64,000 nt of DNA from Mesorhizobium sp. CA14 (GTDB taxonomy: Bacteria; Pseudomonadota; Alphaproteobacteria; Rhizobiales; Rhizobiaceae), in assembly GCF_020165195.1 (NCBI RefSeq), contig NZ_JAIUHR010000014.1, positions 1 to 64,000 of the forward strand. Reading direction: 5' to 3'. Of this stretch, positions 11,158 through 20,307 are shown one piece after another. The position numbers and the translations under genes are program-made. Under the pieces are notes generated by a model. The model made no database searches. It was not told the origin of the DNA and worked only from the letters and a program-made list of their open reading frames with translations. Position 1 is the stretch's first letter. Every line of letters starts with the position of its first letter.

Positions 11158-12321
11158 TCAGCGCCTGGCGCTGTCGAGCGCCGTCGAGGCGGTGCTGACC
11201 GGATCGGCCGCGGCAGCGAAAGCCGCGTCGATCTGCTCGGGCGTGCGCTGTCCTGAGCGCTTCCAGGCGACATATTGCACGATGCCGAAGCTGGCACGCC
11301 GCGGCACCGTCTTCACCACCGGCATGCGGAAGCCGTCGCGGAATTTCTCCCAGCGCGCGCCGAGCACGGCGACCATTTCCTCTACGGTCGGCGGCGTCGC
11401 CACGTCGGCATAGGTGATGGTGACCTTGCCGGCCAGCGCTGTCTCACGCGAAACCGGCACCGGGATCGAGGCGAGGTAGTCGGCCGGCACGTCGAGCAGG
11501 CCGCCAAAGGCCCATTGCCGGCGCAGCTCGTCGGCGCTCATCGGGGCGACGCTGACGTCGATGTCGTTGGGCGTGCCGGGCACGCGGTAGGGGCAACGGA
11601 AGCGGCCGCAATTGGTGTGCGCCGAGAATTGCCAGAGCGCATAGCCCTGCCAGTTGCCCATCGGGAAATGCACGTCGATGTCGGGCTTGTAGCGTGCATA
11701 CCAGAGCGGCAGCCGCGACAGGAGCCGGTACTGGTAGCGGTTGTCGGCGATATACTGGGCGGTCTTGCCGTTGACATAGAGCACCGGAAAGCGGCCGAGG
11801 CGGCGATGCACCTGGCGCACGAATTCCTCGGCATCCTCCAGCGACATCCATTGCGTGGGGTCGATGCCTTCGATGTCGAGGGCCATCAGCTCGTCCGGCG
11901 CCGGCTCGGCGAAATCGATAAAATTATTGGCCTGCTCGACCGGATTGCCGGGCCGCGCCAGGTGATAGGCGCCCCATTTCAAGCCAAGCGCCTTGGCCAC
12001 GACCTTGCGCGTCTGGAACAATTCGCGCGTCACCGCATAGCGCTTCCATTGCGCCTTGCAGAGTTTGACGTCGGCTTCGGCGCCGAAGCAGAAATACGGC
12101 GGCGGCAACCCGTCGGATGCCTTGTTGATGAAGCCGGCGATGCGCTTGTCGGTGACGAGCTGCTGCCAGTCGATCGAATTGTATTCGTAGGCGTCGATCA
12201 CCAGCGGGCGGTCGGCATTCTTCCACGGCTCGGAGAAATCCGAGGCCTTTGCCGCCGTGCCCAGCGCAACCGCCGCCGCGAGAAGCGCCAGGCGGCGAAG
12301 AGGGCGCGCCGCCTTTTTCAA
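11158..12321 (-). CDS. Exported GH25 family muramidase (lysozyme)
   Basis: 387 aa with a signal peptide (cleavage near AKA, 23-26). The GH25 barrel is recognisable: Asp43 in VIDAYEYN, the Asp149-x-Glu151 pair in ALDIEG, and WQGYALWQFS late in the fold. Such enzymes cut the beta-1,4 bond between MurNAc and GlcNAc; here it would act in the periplasm or outside the cell. About 130 residues after the core have no assigned role. The frame opens at TTG 12321 with GGGGA about 9 bp upstream; no ATG lies before the signal peptide. It ends 42 bp from the converging regulator stop, where a 17-bp imperfect tandem repeat lies (11129-11162). Confidence 0.8.
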   Translation of the reverse strand: MKKAARPLRRLALLAAAVALGTAAKASDFSEPWKNADRPLVIDAYEYNSIDWQQLVTDKRIAGFINKASDGLPPPYFCFGAEADVKLCKAQWKRYAVTRELFQTRKVVAKALGLKWGAYHLARPGNPVEQANNFIDFAEPAPDELMALDIEGIDPTQWMSLEDAEEFVRQVHRRLGRFPVLYVNGKTAQYIADNRYQYRLLSRLPLWYARYKPDIDVHFPMGNWQGYALWQFSAHTNCGRFRCPYRVPGTPNDIDVSVAPMSADELRRQWAFGGLLDVPADYLASIPVPVSRETALAGKVTITYADVATPPTVEEMVAVLGARWEKFRDGFRMPVVKTVPRRASFGIVQYVAWKRSGQRTPEQIDAAFAAAADPVSTASTALDSARR

Positions 12322-12570
12322 TCAGGGTGTCCCCACTGACCAGGGAACGATCCTGAACCGCTATGGTTAAGGAAGTGCTTCAGAACATCGGCTGCTTCGA
12401 CCTCCTCCAAAACGTCAAAAAAGTATCGGCGGGGTGGACAAGCCGTGGTGGCAGGCATTTCAATTGCCGCCTAAGCTTTCAATCACAGCGGCCAGTGGGA
12501 ATACACGGGTCCGCCTGGCGAAGCGCAGCAACCGGTCACAAGGCCGGACCCGCGCGGGGAGGAAACGAAG
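12322..12570. promoter_or_regulatory. Divergent intergenic region muramidase / AraC regulator
   Basis: 249 bp between divergent genes. It holds the GGAGGAAACGAAG ribosome site for the regulator at its right end. No clear promoter or operator was picked out by eye. Confidence 0.35.
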
Positions 12571-13455
12571 ATGAATCCGGACCTGGAAGTCGTCCAGATC
12601 AGACAGGGAGAATCGTTCAAGGCCTGGGCCCACGGCTACCCTTTCCGTACTGTACGCTGGCACTTCCATCCCGAGTATGAGCTGCATCTGGTCGTCGCCA
12701 CCACCGGCCGCTATTTCGTCGGCGACTTCATCGGCGAGTTCGAGCCGGGCAATCTGGTGCTCACCGGGCCTAACCTGCCGCACAACTGGGTCAGCGACGT
12801 GCCGCCGGGCGAGACCGTGCCGCTGCGCGGCCGCGTCGTGCAGTTCTCGGAAGAATTCATCGCCGGCGCCTCCGCCGCCTTGCCCGAACTTGCCGCCTGC
12901 GCCGGCATTCTCGAAACCAGCCGCCGCGGCGCGCTGTTCTCGCCGGCGACGGCTGAGCTCGCGGCGCCCCTGCTGGCGGAACTGACCGAGGCGCAGGGCG
13001 TGCGCCGCCTGTCGCTGTTCATGGCCGTGCTCGATATATTGAACCGCGCCGGCGACGTCCGCACGCTGGCCAGCGCGGGCTATCTGCCCGACCCCTCCGG
13101 CTTCATGTCGGCCGGCATCAACCAGGCGCTCGCCTACATCAACTGCCACCTGACGGAGCCGTTCAGCGAAGGCACTCTGGCCGAGATTGCCGGGCGCAGC
13201 CCGAGTGCCTTCTCGCGCAGCTTCCGCCGGCACACCGGAATGGCGCTGGTGCAGTACGTCAACCGGCTGCGTATCAACCTTGCCTGCCAGCTCCTGATGA
13301 GCGAGGCACAGATGTCGATCACCGAAATCTGCTACGCCTCCGGCTACAACAACATCTCGAATTTCAATCGCCAGTTCCTGGCGCAAAAAGGCATGTCGCC
13401 TTCGCGCTTCAGGGCCTTGCTGGCCGAGAACGTCAACGCGGAGATTGCCGCCTAA
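12571..13455 (+). CDS. AraC family transcriptional regulator, ribitol operon
   Basis: 294 aa. The N-terminal cupin domain shows HFHPEYELHLV and PNLPHNWVSD metal/ligand-pocket motifs. The C-terminal double helix-turn-helix contains LAEIAGRSPSAFSRSFRR and ITEICYASGYNNISNFNRQF, ending in GMSPSRFR. It sits 297 bp upstream of, and in line with, the ribitol transporter and enzyme genes, so it is the likely activator of that operon in response to ribitol or a product. The start has GGAGGAAACGAAG immediately upstream. Confidence 0.8.
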   Translation: MNPDLEVVQIRQGESFKAWAHGYPFRTVRWHFHPEYELHLVVATTGRYFVGDFIGEFEPGNLVLTGPNLPHNWVSDVPPGETVPLRGRVVQFSEEFIAGASAALPELAACAGILETSRRGALFSPATAELAAPLLAELTEAQGVRRLSLFMAVLDILNRAGDVRTLASAGYLPDPSGFMSAGINQALAYINCHLTEPFSEGTLAEIAGRSPSAFSRSFRRHTGMALVQYVNRLRINLACQLLMSEAQMSITEICYASGYNNISNFNRQFLAQKGMSPSRFRALLAENVNAEIAA

Positions 13456-13480
13456 CAGGGAGGAAGCGGGAGGAGCTTAA

Positions 13481-13526
13481 AGCGGTTCCGGTCAGAAAGA
13501 TCTTTCGTCCGGAATTGCATCAACAA
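13481..13526. repeat. Intergenic palindromic repeat (GGAATTGCATCAA mosaic type)
   Basis: TTCCGG (13486-13491) pairs with CCGGAA (13509-13514) around a perfect GAAAGATCTTTC palindrome (13495-13506). The right boundary GGAATTGCATCAA is also found at 40505-40517, so pieces of this repeat are shared with the hairpin family described there. It lies in the ~300-bp gap before the ribitol binding-protein gene; the rest of the gap shows a CAGGGCGCCCTG palindrome (13559-13570) and no gene. Confidence 0.65.
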
Positions 13527-13752
13527 AGAAACATTCAGGGAAGGAAAGACGCGGGGTGCAGGGCGCCCTGTGCTGGGGTTCGTTTGCCCGAAATCCAGCA
13601 CGTTCAGGAGGATGTCTGCGTGGTTAATCGGGGTCGATCGATCCTCAGCCGCAACCATACTCCTTTCAACAGTTCGATATGCAGTCAAGGCCTGGCGCGT
13701 GGTTCACCGCGCAGGTCCTCGTGAAACCATTTCTCGAAACGGAGACATTCGA

Positions 13753-14835
13753 ATGACCAGACATGCTTGGAAATCGCCGTTTGCCTTGAAGTCGACAATC
13801 GCGGCCGTTTTCGCGGTCTCGCTGCTCGGCAGCACCGCGGCCTTCGCCGACACGGTCACCGACGCCACGGTTGCCTTCCTGATGCCCGACCAGGCGTCGA
13901 CCCGCTACGAGCAGCACGACTATCCCGGCTTCGTCGCCGAGATGAAGAAGCTCTGCCCTGGATGCAAGGTGATCTACCAGAACGCTGACGCCGATGCGGC
14001 GCGCCAGCAGCAGCAGTTCAATTCGGTGATCTCGCAGGGCGCCAAGGCTATCGTGCTCGACCCGGTCGATTCGACCGCCGCCGCCTCGCTGGTGAAGCTC
14101 GCCCAGAGCCAGGGCGTCAAGGTGATCGCCTATGACCGGCCCATCCCGACGGCGCCCGCCGATTTCTACGTGTCCTTCAACAATGAAGGCATCGGCAAGG
14201 CCATCGCTGACTCGCTGGTCGAGCATCTCAAGGCTCTGAAGGTCGACCCGGCCGGCGGCGGTCTGCTGCAGATCAACGGTTCGCCGACCGATGCGGCCGC
14301 CGGCCTGATCAAGAAAGGCATCCATGAGGGTCTCGACAACAGCGGCTATCCGATCCTGGCCGAGTTCGATACGCCGGAATGGGCGCCGCCGAAGGCGCAG
14401 CAATGGGCGAGCGGACAGATCACCCGCTTCGGCACCAAGATCCTCGGCGTCGTGGCCGCCAATGACGGCACCGGCGGCGGCGCGATCGCCGCCTTCAAGG
14501 CGGCCGGCGTCGATCCGGTTCCTCCGGTGACCGGCAACGACGCGACGATCGCGGCGCTGCAGCTGATCATTGCCGGCGACCAGTACAACACCATCTCCAA
14601 GCCGAGCGAAATCGTTGCGGCCGCCGCGGCCAACGTGGCCGTCAAGCTCTTGTCGGGTGAGAAGCCGAAGGCCGAGATGTCGCTTTACGACACGCCCTCG
14701 CAGCTCTTCACGCCGGCGGTGGTGACGCAGGAGAACCTCAAGGCCGAGATCATCGACAAGAAGATCAACACGGCGGCCGAGCTCTGCGTCGACCGCTATG
14801 CCGAGGGCTGCAAGAAGCTCGGCATCACGAAGTGA
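13753..14835 (+). CDS. Sugar/polyol ABC transporter binding protein (periplasmic-binding family 4, XylF-like), putative ribitol receptor
   Basis: 360 aa. A signal peptide runs to AAFA (about 33). The body has the two-lobed ribose/xylose-binding fold, with IVLDPVDSTAA, VIAYDRPIP, VVAANDGTGGGAIAAF and PVTGNDATIAALQLIIAGDQY, the last two typical of the xylose-binding branch. It would capture its substrate in the periplasm for the ATPase and permease that follow. The start has GGAG upstream. Substrate is inferred to be ribitol from the ribitol dehydrogenase and ribulokinase in the same operon; the sequence alone only says sugar or polyol. Confidence 0.8.
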   Translation: MTRHAWKSPFALKSTIAAVFAVSLLGSTAAFADTVTDATVAFLMPDQASTRYEQHDYPGFVAEMKKLCPGCKVIYQNADADAARQQQQFNSVISQGAKAIVLDPVDSTAAASLVKLAQSQGVKVIAYDRPIPTAPADFYVSFNNEGIGKAIADSLVEHLKALKVDPAGGGLLQINGSPTDAAAGLIKKGIHEGLDNSGYPILAEFDTPEWAPPKAQQWASGQITRFGTKILGVVAANDGTGGGAIAAFKAAGVDPVPPVTGNDATIAALQLIIAGDQYNTISKPSEIVAAAAANVAVKLLSGEKPKAEMSLYDTPSQLFTPAVVTQENLKAEIIDKKINTAAELCVDRYAEGCKKLGITK

Positions 14836-14840
14836 TCATA

Positions 14841-14874
14841 GGACATCCGGCCGCCACTCGGCGGCCGGATGTCC
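14841..14874 (+). other. Strong intercistronic hairpin after the binding-protein gene
   Basis: Perfect 15-bp inverted repeat (GGACATCCGGCCGCC and its complement) with loop ACTC, five bases past the binding-protein stop and upstream of the ATPase start. No T-run follows. Position and stability suit an mRNA 3' stabiliser or partial attenuator that makes binding protein more abundant than membrane components. Confidence 0.7.
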
Positions 14875-14901
14875 AGGGAACGACAGTCAGAAAGGCGGCG
14901 C

Positions 14902-15738
14902 ATGAGCGAGAGTCTTGAAGGGTCGGCTTCCGTCGGCGAGCTGGTGCTCAGCCTGCGCGGCATATCGAAGAATTTCGGCGCCGTTTCGGCGCTGACCGAT
15001 ATCGATTTCGACGTCCATGCCGGCGAAGTCGTAGCCCTGGTCGGTGACAACGGCGCCGGCAAGTCGACGCTGGTCAAGATACTCGCCGGCGTGCACCAGC
15101 CGAGCTCGGGAACGATCAATTTCGGTGGCAAGCCGGTCACGCTGCCCGACCCTCGCGCGGCGCTGACGCTCGGCATCGCCACGGTCTTCCAGGATCTCGC
15201 GCTCTGCGAGAATCTCGACGTCGTCGCCAACATTTTCCTCGGCAACGAGCTCAGCCCGCTGCGGCTGGACGAGGTAGCGATGGAGATGCGCGCCTGGACG
15301 CTGCTCAACGAATTGTCGGCGCGCATCCCGAGCGTGCGCGAGGCGGTCGCCTCGCTGTCCGGCGGCCAGCGCCAGACGGTGGCGATTGCGCGCTCGCTGC
15401 TGCTCGAGCCGAAACTCATATTACTCGACGAGCCGACCGCGGCCCTCGGCGTTGCACAGACGGCGGAGGTGCTCAATCTTATCGATCGCGTCCGCTCGCG
15501 CGGCCTCGGCGTCGTTATGATCAGCCACAACATGGAGGATGTCCGCGCCGTCGCCGACCGCATCGTGGTGCTCAGGCTGGGGCGCAACAACGGCGTCTTT
15601 GAGCCCGACGCCTCGAACCAGGACCTGGTGAGCGCCATCACCGGTGCTTCCAACAACGCGGTGTCGCGACGCGCCGAGCGGCTGCGCATGGAGCGCGATC
15701 ACAGCGGCAGCGCACAGGCGGGGGAGCAGCGCCCATGA
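14902..15738 (+). CDS. Sugar ABC transporter ATPase, single domain
   Basis: 278 aa with one ATP-binding domain: Walker A GDNGAGKS, signature LSGGQRQTVAIARS, Walker B LILLDEPTAALG and switch-region MISHNMEDV. Ribose-type systems usually carry a duplicated ATPase near 500 aa; the single-domain form belongs to the FrcA-like branch and would work as a dimer. ATG 14902 is taken over an earlier in-frame Met because AAAGG precedes it. Its TGA overlaps the permease ATG (ATGA), so the two are translationally coupled. Confidence 0.85.
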   Translation: MSESLEGSASVGELVLSLRGISKNFGAVSALTDIDFDVHAGEVVALVGDNGAGKSTLVKILAGVHQPSSGTINFGGKPVTLPDPRAALTLGIATVFQDLALCENLDVVANIFLGNELSPLRLDEVAMEMRAWTLLNELSARIPSVREAVASLSGGQRQTVAIARSLLLEPKLILLDEPTAALGVAQTAEVLNLIDRVRSRGLGVVMISHNMEDVRAVADRIVVLRLGRNNGVFEPDASNQDLVSAITGASNNAVSRRAERLRMERDHSGSAQAGEQRP

Positions 15739-16988
15739 CGGCAGAGAAAAGCACCTCCGCCCCATTGGCGCTCGACCGCGCCGACGCGCGGGTGAAGCAT
15801 GAGGCGGGTATAGGCGGAGCGGTCCGCGCTTTCCTTGACCGCGTGCGCAGCGGCGATCTCGGCTCGCTGCCGGTCATCGTCGGCCTGGTGGTCATCTGGA
15901 CCGTGTTCACCAGCCTCAATCCGGTGTTCGTTTCCAGCAGCAATCTGGTCAATCTCCTGTTCGACTGCTCGACCGTCGGCGTCATCGCGCTCGGCATTGT
16001 CTGCGTGCTGATGGTCGGCGAGATCGATCTTTCCGTCGGCTCGATCAGCGGCTTCGCCTCGGCGGTGGTCGGCACGCTCTGGGTCAACCAGGGCTGGCCG
16101 GTGGCGCTCTCCATCCTCGCAGCGCTAGCCTTCGGCGCCCTGATCGGTTCGCTCTATGCCCTTTTGTTCAACCGTCTGGGCATGCCGAGCTTCGTTTCGA
16201 CGCTTGCCGGCCTGCTCGCGGTGCTGGGCATGCAGCTCTACATCCTCGGCTCCACCGGCTCGATCAACCTGCCCTATGGCTCGGCGCTGGTGGATTTCGG
16301 CCAACTGATGGTGATGCCGAAATGGATCTCGTACACGCTGGCAGGGATCCCGGGCCTGGCGATGCTGGTCAGCGGGCTTCGCACCTTTGCGCGCCGCCGC
16401 GCGGCCAACCTGTCGGCACCGTCCGTGACCGGACTCATCGTGCGCGTCGCCATCATAATAATCGGCCTCGAACTGATCGTCGCCTATCTCAACCAGTCGC
16501 GCGGCATTCCATGGATGTTCGGCCTGTTCGTCGGCCTCGTCGTGGCGATGAACTATGCGCTGACCCGGACCAAGTGGGGGCGCTCGATGACCGCCGTCGG
16601 CGGCAACCGCGAGGCGGCGCGCCGCGCCGGCATCAAGGTGCGCGCCATCTATCTCAGCGCCTTCGCGCTGTGCTCGCTCTTTGCCGCGCTGGGCGGCGTG
16701 CTGGCCGCCGCCAGGCTCGCCTCCGCCAGCCAGCAGGCCGGTACCGGCGACGTCAATCTGAACGCCATCGCGGCCGCGGTCATTGGCGGCACCAGCCTGT
16801 TCGGCGGCCGCGGCAGCGCCTATTCCGCGCTGCTCGGCATCATCGTCATACAGTCGATCGCCAGCGGCCTGACGCTGCTCGATCTGTCCTCATCGCTTCG
16901 TTACATGATCACCGGTGCCGTTCTGGCCATCGCCGTGATCGTCGACTCCCTCGCGCGCCGCTCCCGTGCCTCGCACGGCCGCGCCTGA
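15735..16988 (+). CDS. Sugar ABC transporter permease (RbsC/XylH type)
   Basis: 417 aa inner-membrane protein with about ten hydrophobic segments. It has the branched-chain/ribose permease signatures VGEIDLSVGSISGF, AVGGNREAARRAGI (ATPase-docking loop) and AAVIGGTSLFGGRGS. The start overlaps the ATPase stop by four bases. It should form the channel of the putative ribitol importer with the preceding two genes. Confidence 0.85.
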   Translation: MTAEKSTSAPLALDRADARVKHEAGIGGAVRAFLDRVRSGDLGSLPVIVGLVVIWTVFTSLNPVFVSSSNLVNLLFDCSTVGVIALGIVCVLMVGEIDLSVGSISGFASAVVGTLWVNQGWPVALSILAALAFGALIGSLYALLFNRLGMPSFVSTLAGLLAVLGMQLYILGSTGSINLPYGSALVDFGQLMVMPKWISYTLAGIPGLAMLVSGLRTFARRRAANLSAPSVTGLIVRVAIIIIGLELIVAYLNQSRGIPWMFGLFVGLVVAMNYALTRTKWGRSMTAVGGNREAARRAGIKVRAIYLSAFALCSLFAALGGVLAAARLASASQQAGTGDVNLNAIAAAVIGGTSLFGGRGSAYSALLGIIVIQSIASGLTLLDLSSSLRYMITGAVLAIAVIVDSLARRSRASHGRA

Positions 16989-17012
16989 ATAGTTCAAACG
17001 AGAAGGGTACAC

Positions 17013-17740
17013 ATGGCTCACAATCTTTCGGGAAAAGTCGCCGCGGTCACCGGCGCGGCATCGGGAATCGGCCTCGAATGCGCCAGGGCGATGCTTGCCG
17101 CCGGCGCCCGTGTCGTGCTGGTCGACCGCGCGGAGGACAGGCTGAAGGAGGTGGTCGCCGAGCTCGGCGACGGCGCGATCCCGCTGGTGGTCGACCTCAC
17201 CAGCCCGGCAAGCGTGGCGACCATGATGCCCGGCATCCTCGAAAAGGCCGGCCAGCTCGACATCTTCCACGCCAATGCCGGCTCCTATGTGGGCGGCGAG
17301 ATCCTCAACGGCGATCCGGATGCCTGGGACCGCATGCTGAACCTCAACATCAATTCGGTGTTCCGCTCCGTGCACGCGGTGCTGCCGCATATGGTCGAAC
17401 GCAAGACCGGCGACATCATCGTCACAAGTTCGATTGCGGGCCTCGTCCCCGTCGTCTGGGAGCCGGTCTACACGGCCTCCAAACATGCCATCCAGGCCTT
17501 TGTCCATACGTTGCGCCGGCAGGTGGCCAAGCATGGCCTGCGCGTTGGCGCGGTCGCGCCCGGACCGGTGGTGACGGCGCTGATCAGCGATTGGCCGAAG
17601 CAGAAGCTCGAGGATGAGCTGGCGGCCGGCGGGCTGATGCAGCCCACGGAGGTCGCGGACGCCGTCCTGTTCATGCTGACGCGGCCGAGAAACGTCACCA
17701 TTCGGGATCTGGTGATCCTGCCGCAGAGCAACGATCTATA

Positions 17741-17741
<1 letters not shown>
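17013..17741 (+). CDS. rbtD: Ribitol 2-dehydrogenase (short-chain dehydrogenase)
   Basis: 242 aa classical SDR: NAD-binding TGAASGIG (13-20), NAG (88-90), catalytic Ser139 or Ser140 in VTSSIAG, Tyr153 and Lys157 in YTASK. From memory it is strikingly similar along its length to Klebsiella ribitol dehydrogenase, including [41 protein letters not shown] and LMQPTEVAD. The enzyme oxidises ribitol to D-ribulose with NAD+. The transporter genes precede it by 24 bp, and a kinase for the product follows after a repeat-filled gap. Assignment to ribitol rather than another pentitol is strong but not tested. Confidence 0.87.
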
Positions 17742-17866
<125 letters not shown>

Positions 17867-17880
17867 CCTTCGAGGTTCCC

Positions 17881-19488
17881 ATGCCTTTCCATTTCCTCGG
17901 CATCGATGTCGGCACCGGCAGCGCACGCGCCGGCGTCTTTGACGAGCACGGCGAGCTGCTCGCTTCCGCCAAGCGCGACATCGCGCTCTTCGTCGAGCCT
18001 GGCGAGATCGCCGAGCAGTCCAGCCGCGACATCTGGCAGGCGGTCTGCGCCAGCGTGCGCGAGGCGGTCGGGAAGGCGGGCGTCGATCCTCGGGAAATCG
18101 GCGGCATCGGCTTCGACGCGACCTGTTCGCTGGTGGTGGTCGGCGACGACGGCGGCCCTTTGCCGGTCGGCCGCTCGGGAGATAGCGACAGGAACATCAT
18201 CGTCTGGATGGACCACCGCGCCCTCGACCAGAGCAGGCGCATCAACACCCTCAGGCATCCGGTCCTCGACTATGTCGGCGGCGTCATTTCGCCCGAGATG
18301 GAGACGCCGAAGCTTTTGTGGCTGAAGGAGAACCTGCCGGGGACTTTTGCCAAAGCGAGGCATTTCTTCGACCTCGCCGATTATCTCACCTGGCGCGCCA
18401 CGGGCAGCCTTGCCCGCTCGGTCTGCACGCTCGCCTGCAAATGGACCTATCTCGGCCACGAGCGGCGCTGGGACGAAAGCTATTTCCATGCCGTGGGGCT
18501 CGGCGAGCTTGCCGACGAGGGTTTTGCCCGCATCGGCACCGACGTGGTCGAGCCCGGCACGGCGCTGGGCGCCGGCCTGACGGAAGCGGCCGCCGCTGAA
18601 TTGGGACTGGTCGCGGGCACTGTCGTCGCTGCCGGGCTGATCGACGCCCATGCTGGCGGCGTCGGCACCGTGGGGGCCGCGGGCGAAGCCGGCACCATCT
18701 CGTCGCGCATGGCCTATGTGCTCGGCACCTCTGCCTGCACCATGGCAAGCAGCGAAGGCCCGGCCTTCGTGCCGGGCGTGTGGGGACCCTATTATTCCGC
18801 CATGGTGCCCGGGCTCTGGCTGAGCGAGGGCGGCCAGTCGGCGGCCGGCGCCGCCATCGATCTGCTGGTGCATTTCCACCCGGCCGAAGCCGAGGCCTCC
18901 GCGCGCGCCGCGGCCGAAGGCAAATCGCTGGTCGATTGGCTGGCCGCGGCCGCCACGGCGGGCTCGCCCGACCTGTCGGCCGCGGCCACGCTCGCGGGAA
19001 GCATCCATGTCGTCCCCGAATTCCTCGGCAATCGCTCGCCTCTGGCCGATCCGGACGCGCGCGGCCTGATCGCCGGGCTTGGCACCGACCGTTCCGTCGA
19101 AAGTCTCGTCGGCCTCTACGTGGCCGGGCTTTGCGGCCTCGGCTATGGCGTGCGTCAGATCGTGGCGGCCATGGCGTCATCCGGTCTTGCGGTCGACACT
19201 ATCGTCATCAGTGGCGGCGCAGGGCAGTCGCCGCTGGTTCGCCAGCTGCTTGCCGACGCCGCCGGCTTGGCGGTCGCCGCGTCGCAATCGCCCGAACCGG
19301 TACTGCTGGGTGCTGCGATGCTCGGAGCTGTCGCCGCCGGCCGGTATGCGGACCTTTCGACCGCCATGCCTGCCATGTCCCGGCTTGGCGAGGTTTTCAC
19401 CCCGGCGACCGGTGAAATGCGGGCTTGGCATGACAGGCGCTACGAAGCCTTCCTGGCGCTGCAGGCGGTGGGACACAGCATACGTTGA
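17881..19488 (+). CDS. FGGY family D-ribulokinase (ribitol catabolism)
   Basis: 535 aa FGGY carbohydrate kinase. The phosphate-1 motif [15 protein letters not shown] lies at the N-terminus, with FDATCSLV, the WMDHRA motif used by ribulokinases, LGTSACTMA, and the phosphate-2/adenosine region [17 protein letters not shown]. The [14 protein letters not shown] combination is typical of the D-ribulokinase branch, which phosphorylates D-ribulose to D-ribulose 5-phosphate and so feeds the pentose phosphate pathway. It follows the ribitol dehydrogenase after a repeat array that must separate their translation; its own GAGG ribosome site precedes ATG 17881. An alternative is another ketopentose kinase. 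Confidence 0.82.
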   Translation: MPFHFLGIDVGTGSARAGVFDEHGELLASAKRDIALFVEPGEIAEQSSRDIWQAVCASVREAVGKAGVDPREIGGIGFDATCSLVVVGDDGGPLPVGRSGDSDRNIIVWMDHRALDQSRRINTLRHPVLDYVGGVISPEMETPKLLWLKENLPGTFAKARHFFDLADYLTWRATGSLARSVCTLACKWTYLGHERRWDESYFHAVGLGELADEGFARIGTDVVEPGTALGAGLTEAAAAELGLVAGTVVAAGLIDAHAGGVGTVGAAGEAGTISSRMAYVLGTSACTMASSEGPAFVPGVWGPYYSAMVPGLWLSEGGQSAAGAAIDLLVHFHPAEAEASARAAAEGKSLVDWLAAAATAGSPDLSAAATLAGSIHVVPEFLGNRSPLADPDARGLIAGLGTDRSVESLVGLYVAGLCGLGYGVRQIVAAMASSGLAVDTIVISGGAGQSPLVRQLLADAAGLAVAASQSPEPVLLGAAMLGAVAAGRYADLSTAMPAMSRLGEVFTPATGEMRAWHDRRYEAFLALQAVGHSIR

Positions 19489-19771
19489 GGGGGTCGCTTT
19501 ATCCTTGCGCAATTCCGGACGGAAAACCGCGCCCCACTTTTCCTGGAATTACCAGCTGGATGTAATTCGTCGCAGAAATTTGCGTGGTAATTGCAGACCT
19601 TGAGATTGGCCATGGCCTTCGCGATTTCGTCATTCTATGGCGGAGCAAGGAGCGAAGCGACGCGCGGGTAGTGTCTCAGTTTGAAATTTGACGGTTAGGC
19701 GAAAGCGCCTCGCCGCGTTGGCCCCGTAGGCGGAACCGCCTATATGCTTAGGTAAAGCATATGAGGAACCC
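19489..19771. other. Intergenic region with hairpin repeat, left edge of an accessory patch
   Basis: No gene seen. It contains the rhizobial hairpin repeat at 19511-19550, a GGCGGAACCGCC palindrome (19731-19742) and an ATATGCTT/AAGCATAT hairpin (about 19743-19761) just before the next small ORF. From here to about 21500 the DNA is visibly less GC-rich than its surroundings. Confidence 0.45.
19511..19550 (+). repeat. Palindromic intergenic repeat with AAAA-CCGC loop-TTTT core (copy R1)
   Basis: Outer stem AATTCC/GGAATT, a 4-nt left bulge, inner stem GGAAAA/TTTTCC and an 11-nt loop beginning CCGC. The same architecture with different stem bases occurs at 40469-40512 (other orientation) and 57366-57416. 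Confidence 0.75.
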
Positions 19772-19984
19772 ATGGGCTGGCGCGAAGATATGATCGAGCA
19801 TTACACGCAGATGCGTGATCGGTATCAGCAAGGAATCGACATGATGCGCGCCGGCAAACTCGAATTGCGCAGCCTTGAAGACGGCAAGTGGGTCAACATT
19901 AACGACTCAACGATAGCGCGCGACGAGACGATTATAGCCACCTTGAACGGAATTATTGAACGCGCGAAGGCCGAGGTAGGCTGA
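19772..19984 (+). CDS. Small hypothetical protein, 70 aa
   Basis: Mostly helical, charged protein (REDMIEHYTQMRDRYQQG, ending IIERAKAEVG). No domain I can name and no signal peptide or membrane segment. The ATG is preceded by GGAA, and its TGA overlaps the ATG of the next small gene (TGATG), so the two are co-translated. It belongs to the less GC-rich patch between the ribitol operon and the acyl-CoA dehydrogenase. Confidence 0.6.
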   Translation: MGWREDMIEHYTQMRDRYQQGIDMMRAGKLELRSLEDGKWVNINDSTIARDETIIATLNGIIERAKAEVG

Positions 19985-20229
19985 TGCCCACCGGACCTAA
20001 AGGCCAGAAGCGCCCAGCCGACGTGATCGGCAACGCCGTCCGCGTCATGCGCATTGCTACAGGCGAGGAATCGGACAACGTGCCGGACGACGGCAAGAGC
20101 GCGGCCGCCAAAGAGCTTGGCTCGAAGGGCGGAAAGAAGCGCGCCGCCAATATGACACCGGGGGCGCGCCGAGATCGCGAAGAAGGCGGCGGAAAGCCGC
20201 TGGAAACGATAGCAAGCATACCTTTGTGA
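19984..20229 (+). CDS. Small basic protein with frameshifted C-terminus
   Basis: As read, 81 aa starting MPTGPKGQKRPADVIGN with a KSAAAKELGSKGGKKRAAN segment. After the run of five G at 20160-20164 the frame turns into an unlikely tail. Dropping one G gives ...MTPGRAEIAKKAAESRWKR and a TAG at 20210-20212, which matches the usual ending of this common small-protein family (helix ending AxxRW). A one-base indel or sequence error is therefore likely. The function is unknown; the same helix motif opens the next gene's product. Confidence 0.6.
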   Translation: MPTGPKGQKRPADVIGNAVRVMRIATGEESDNVPDDGKSAAAKELGSKGGKKRAANMTPGARRDREEGGGKPLETIASIPL

Positions 20230-20307
20230 ATTTCTGTCGCTCGTGCTTGCTATCGGCAGCAAGCATCGGTATGGATTCGCCATGCAGCAAGCATGAGGTG
20301 ATTCCCT

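Noticed and set aside
11158..12321. GH25 muramidase as a sign of a prophage
   Set aside because: No holin, tail or integrase genes nearby, and it has a signal peptide and normal composition; more likely a chromosomal envelope enzyme.
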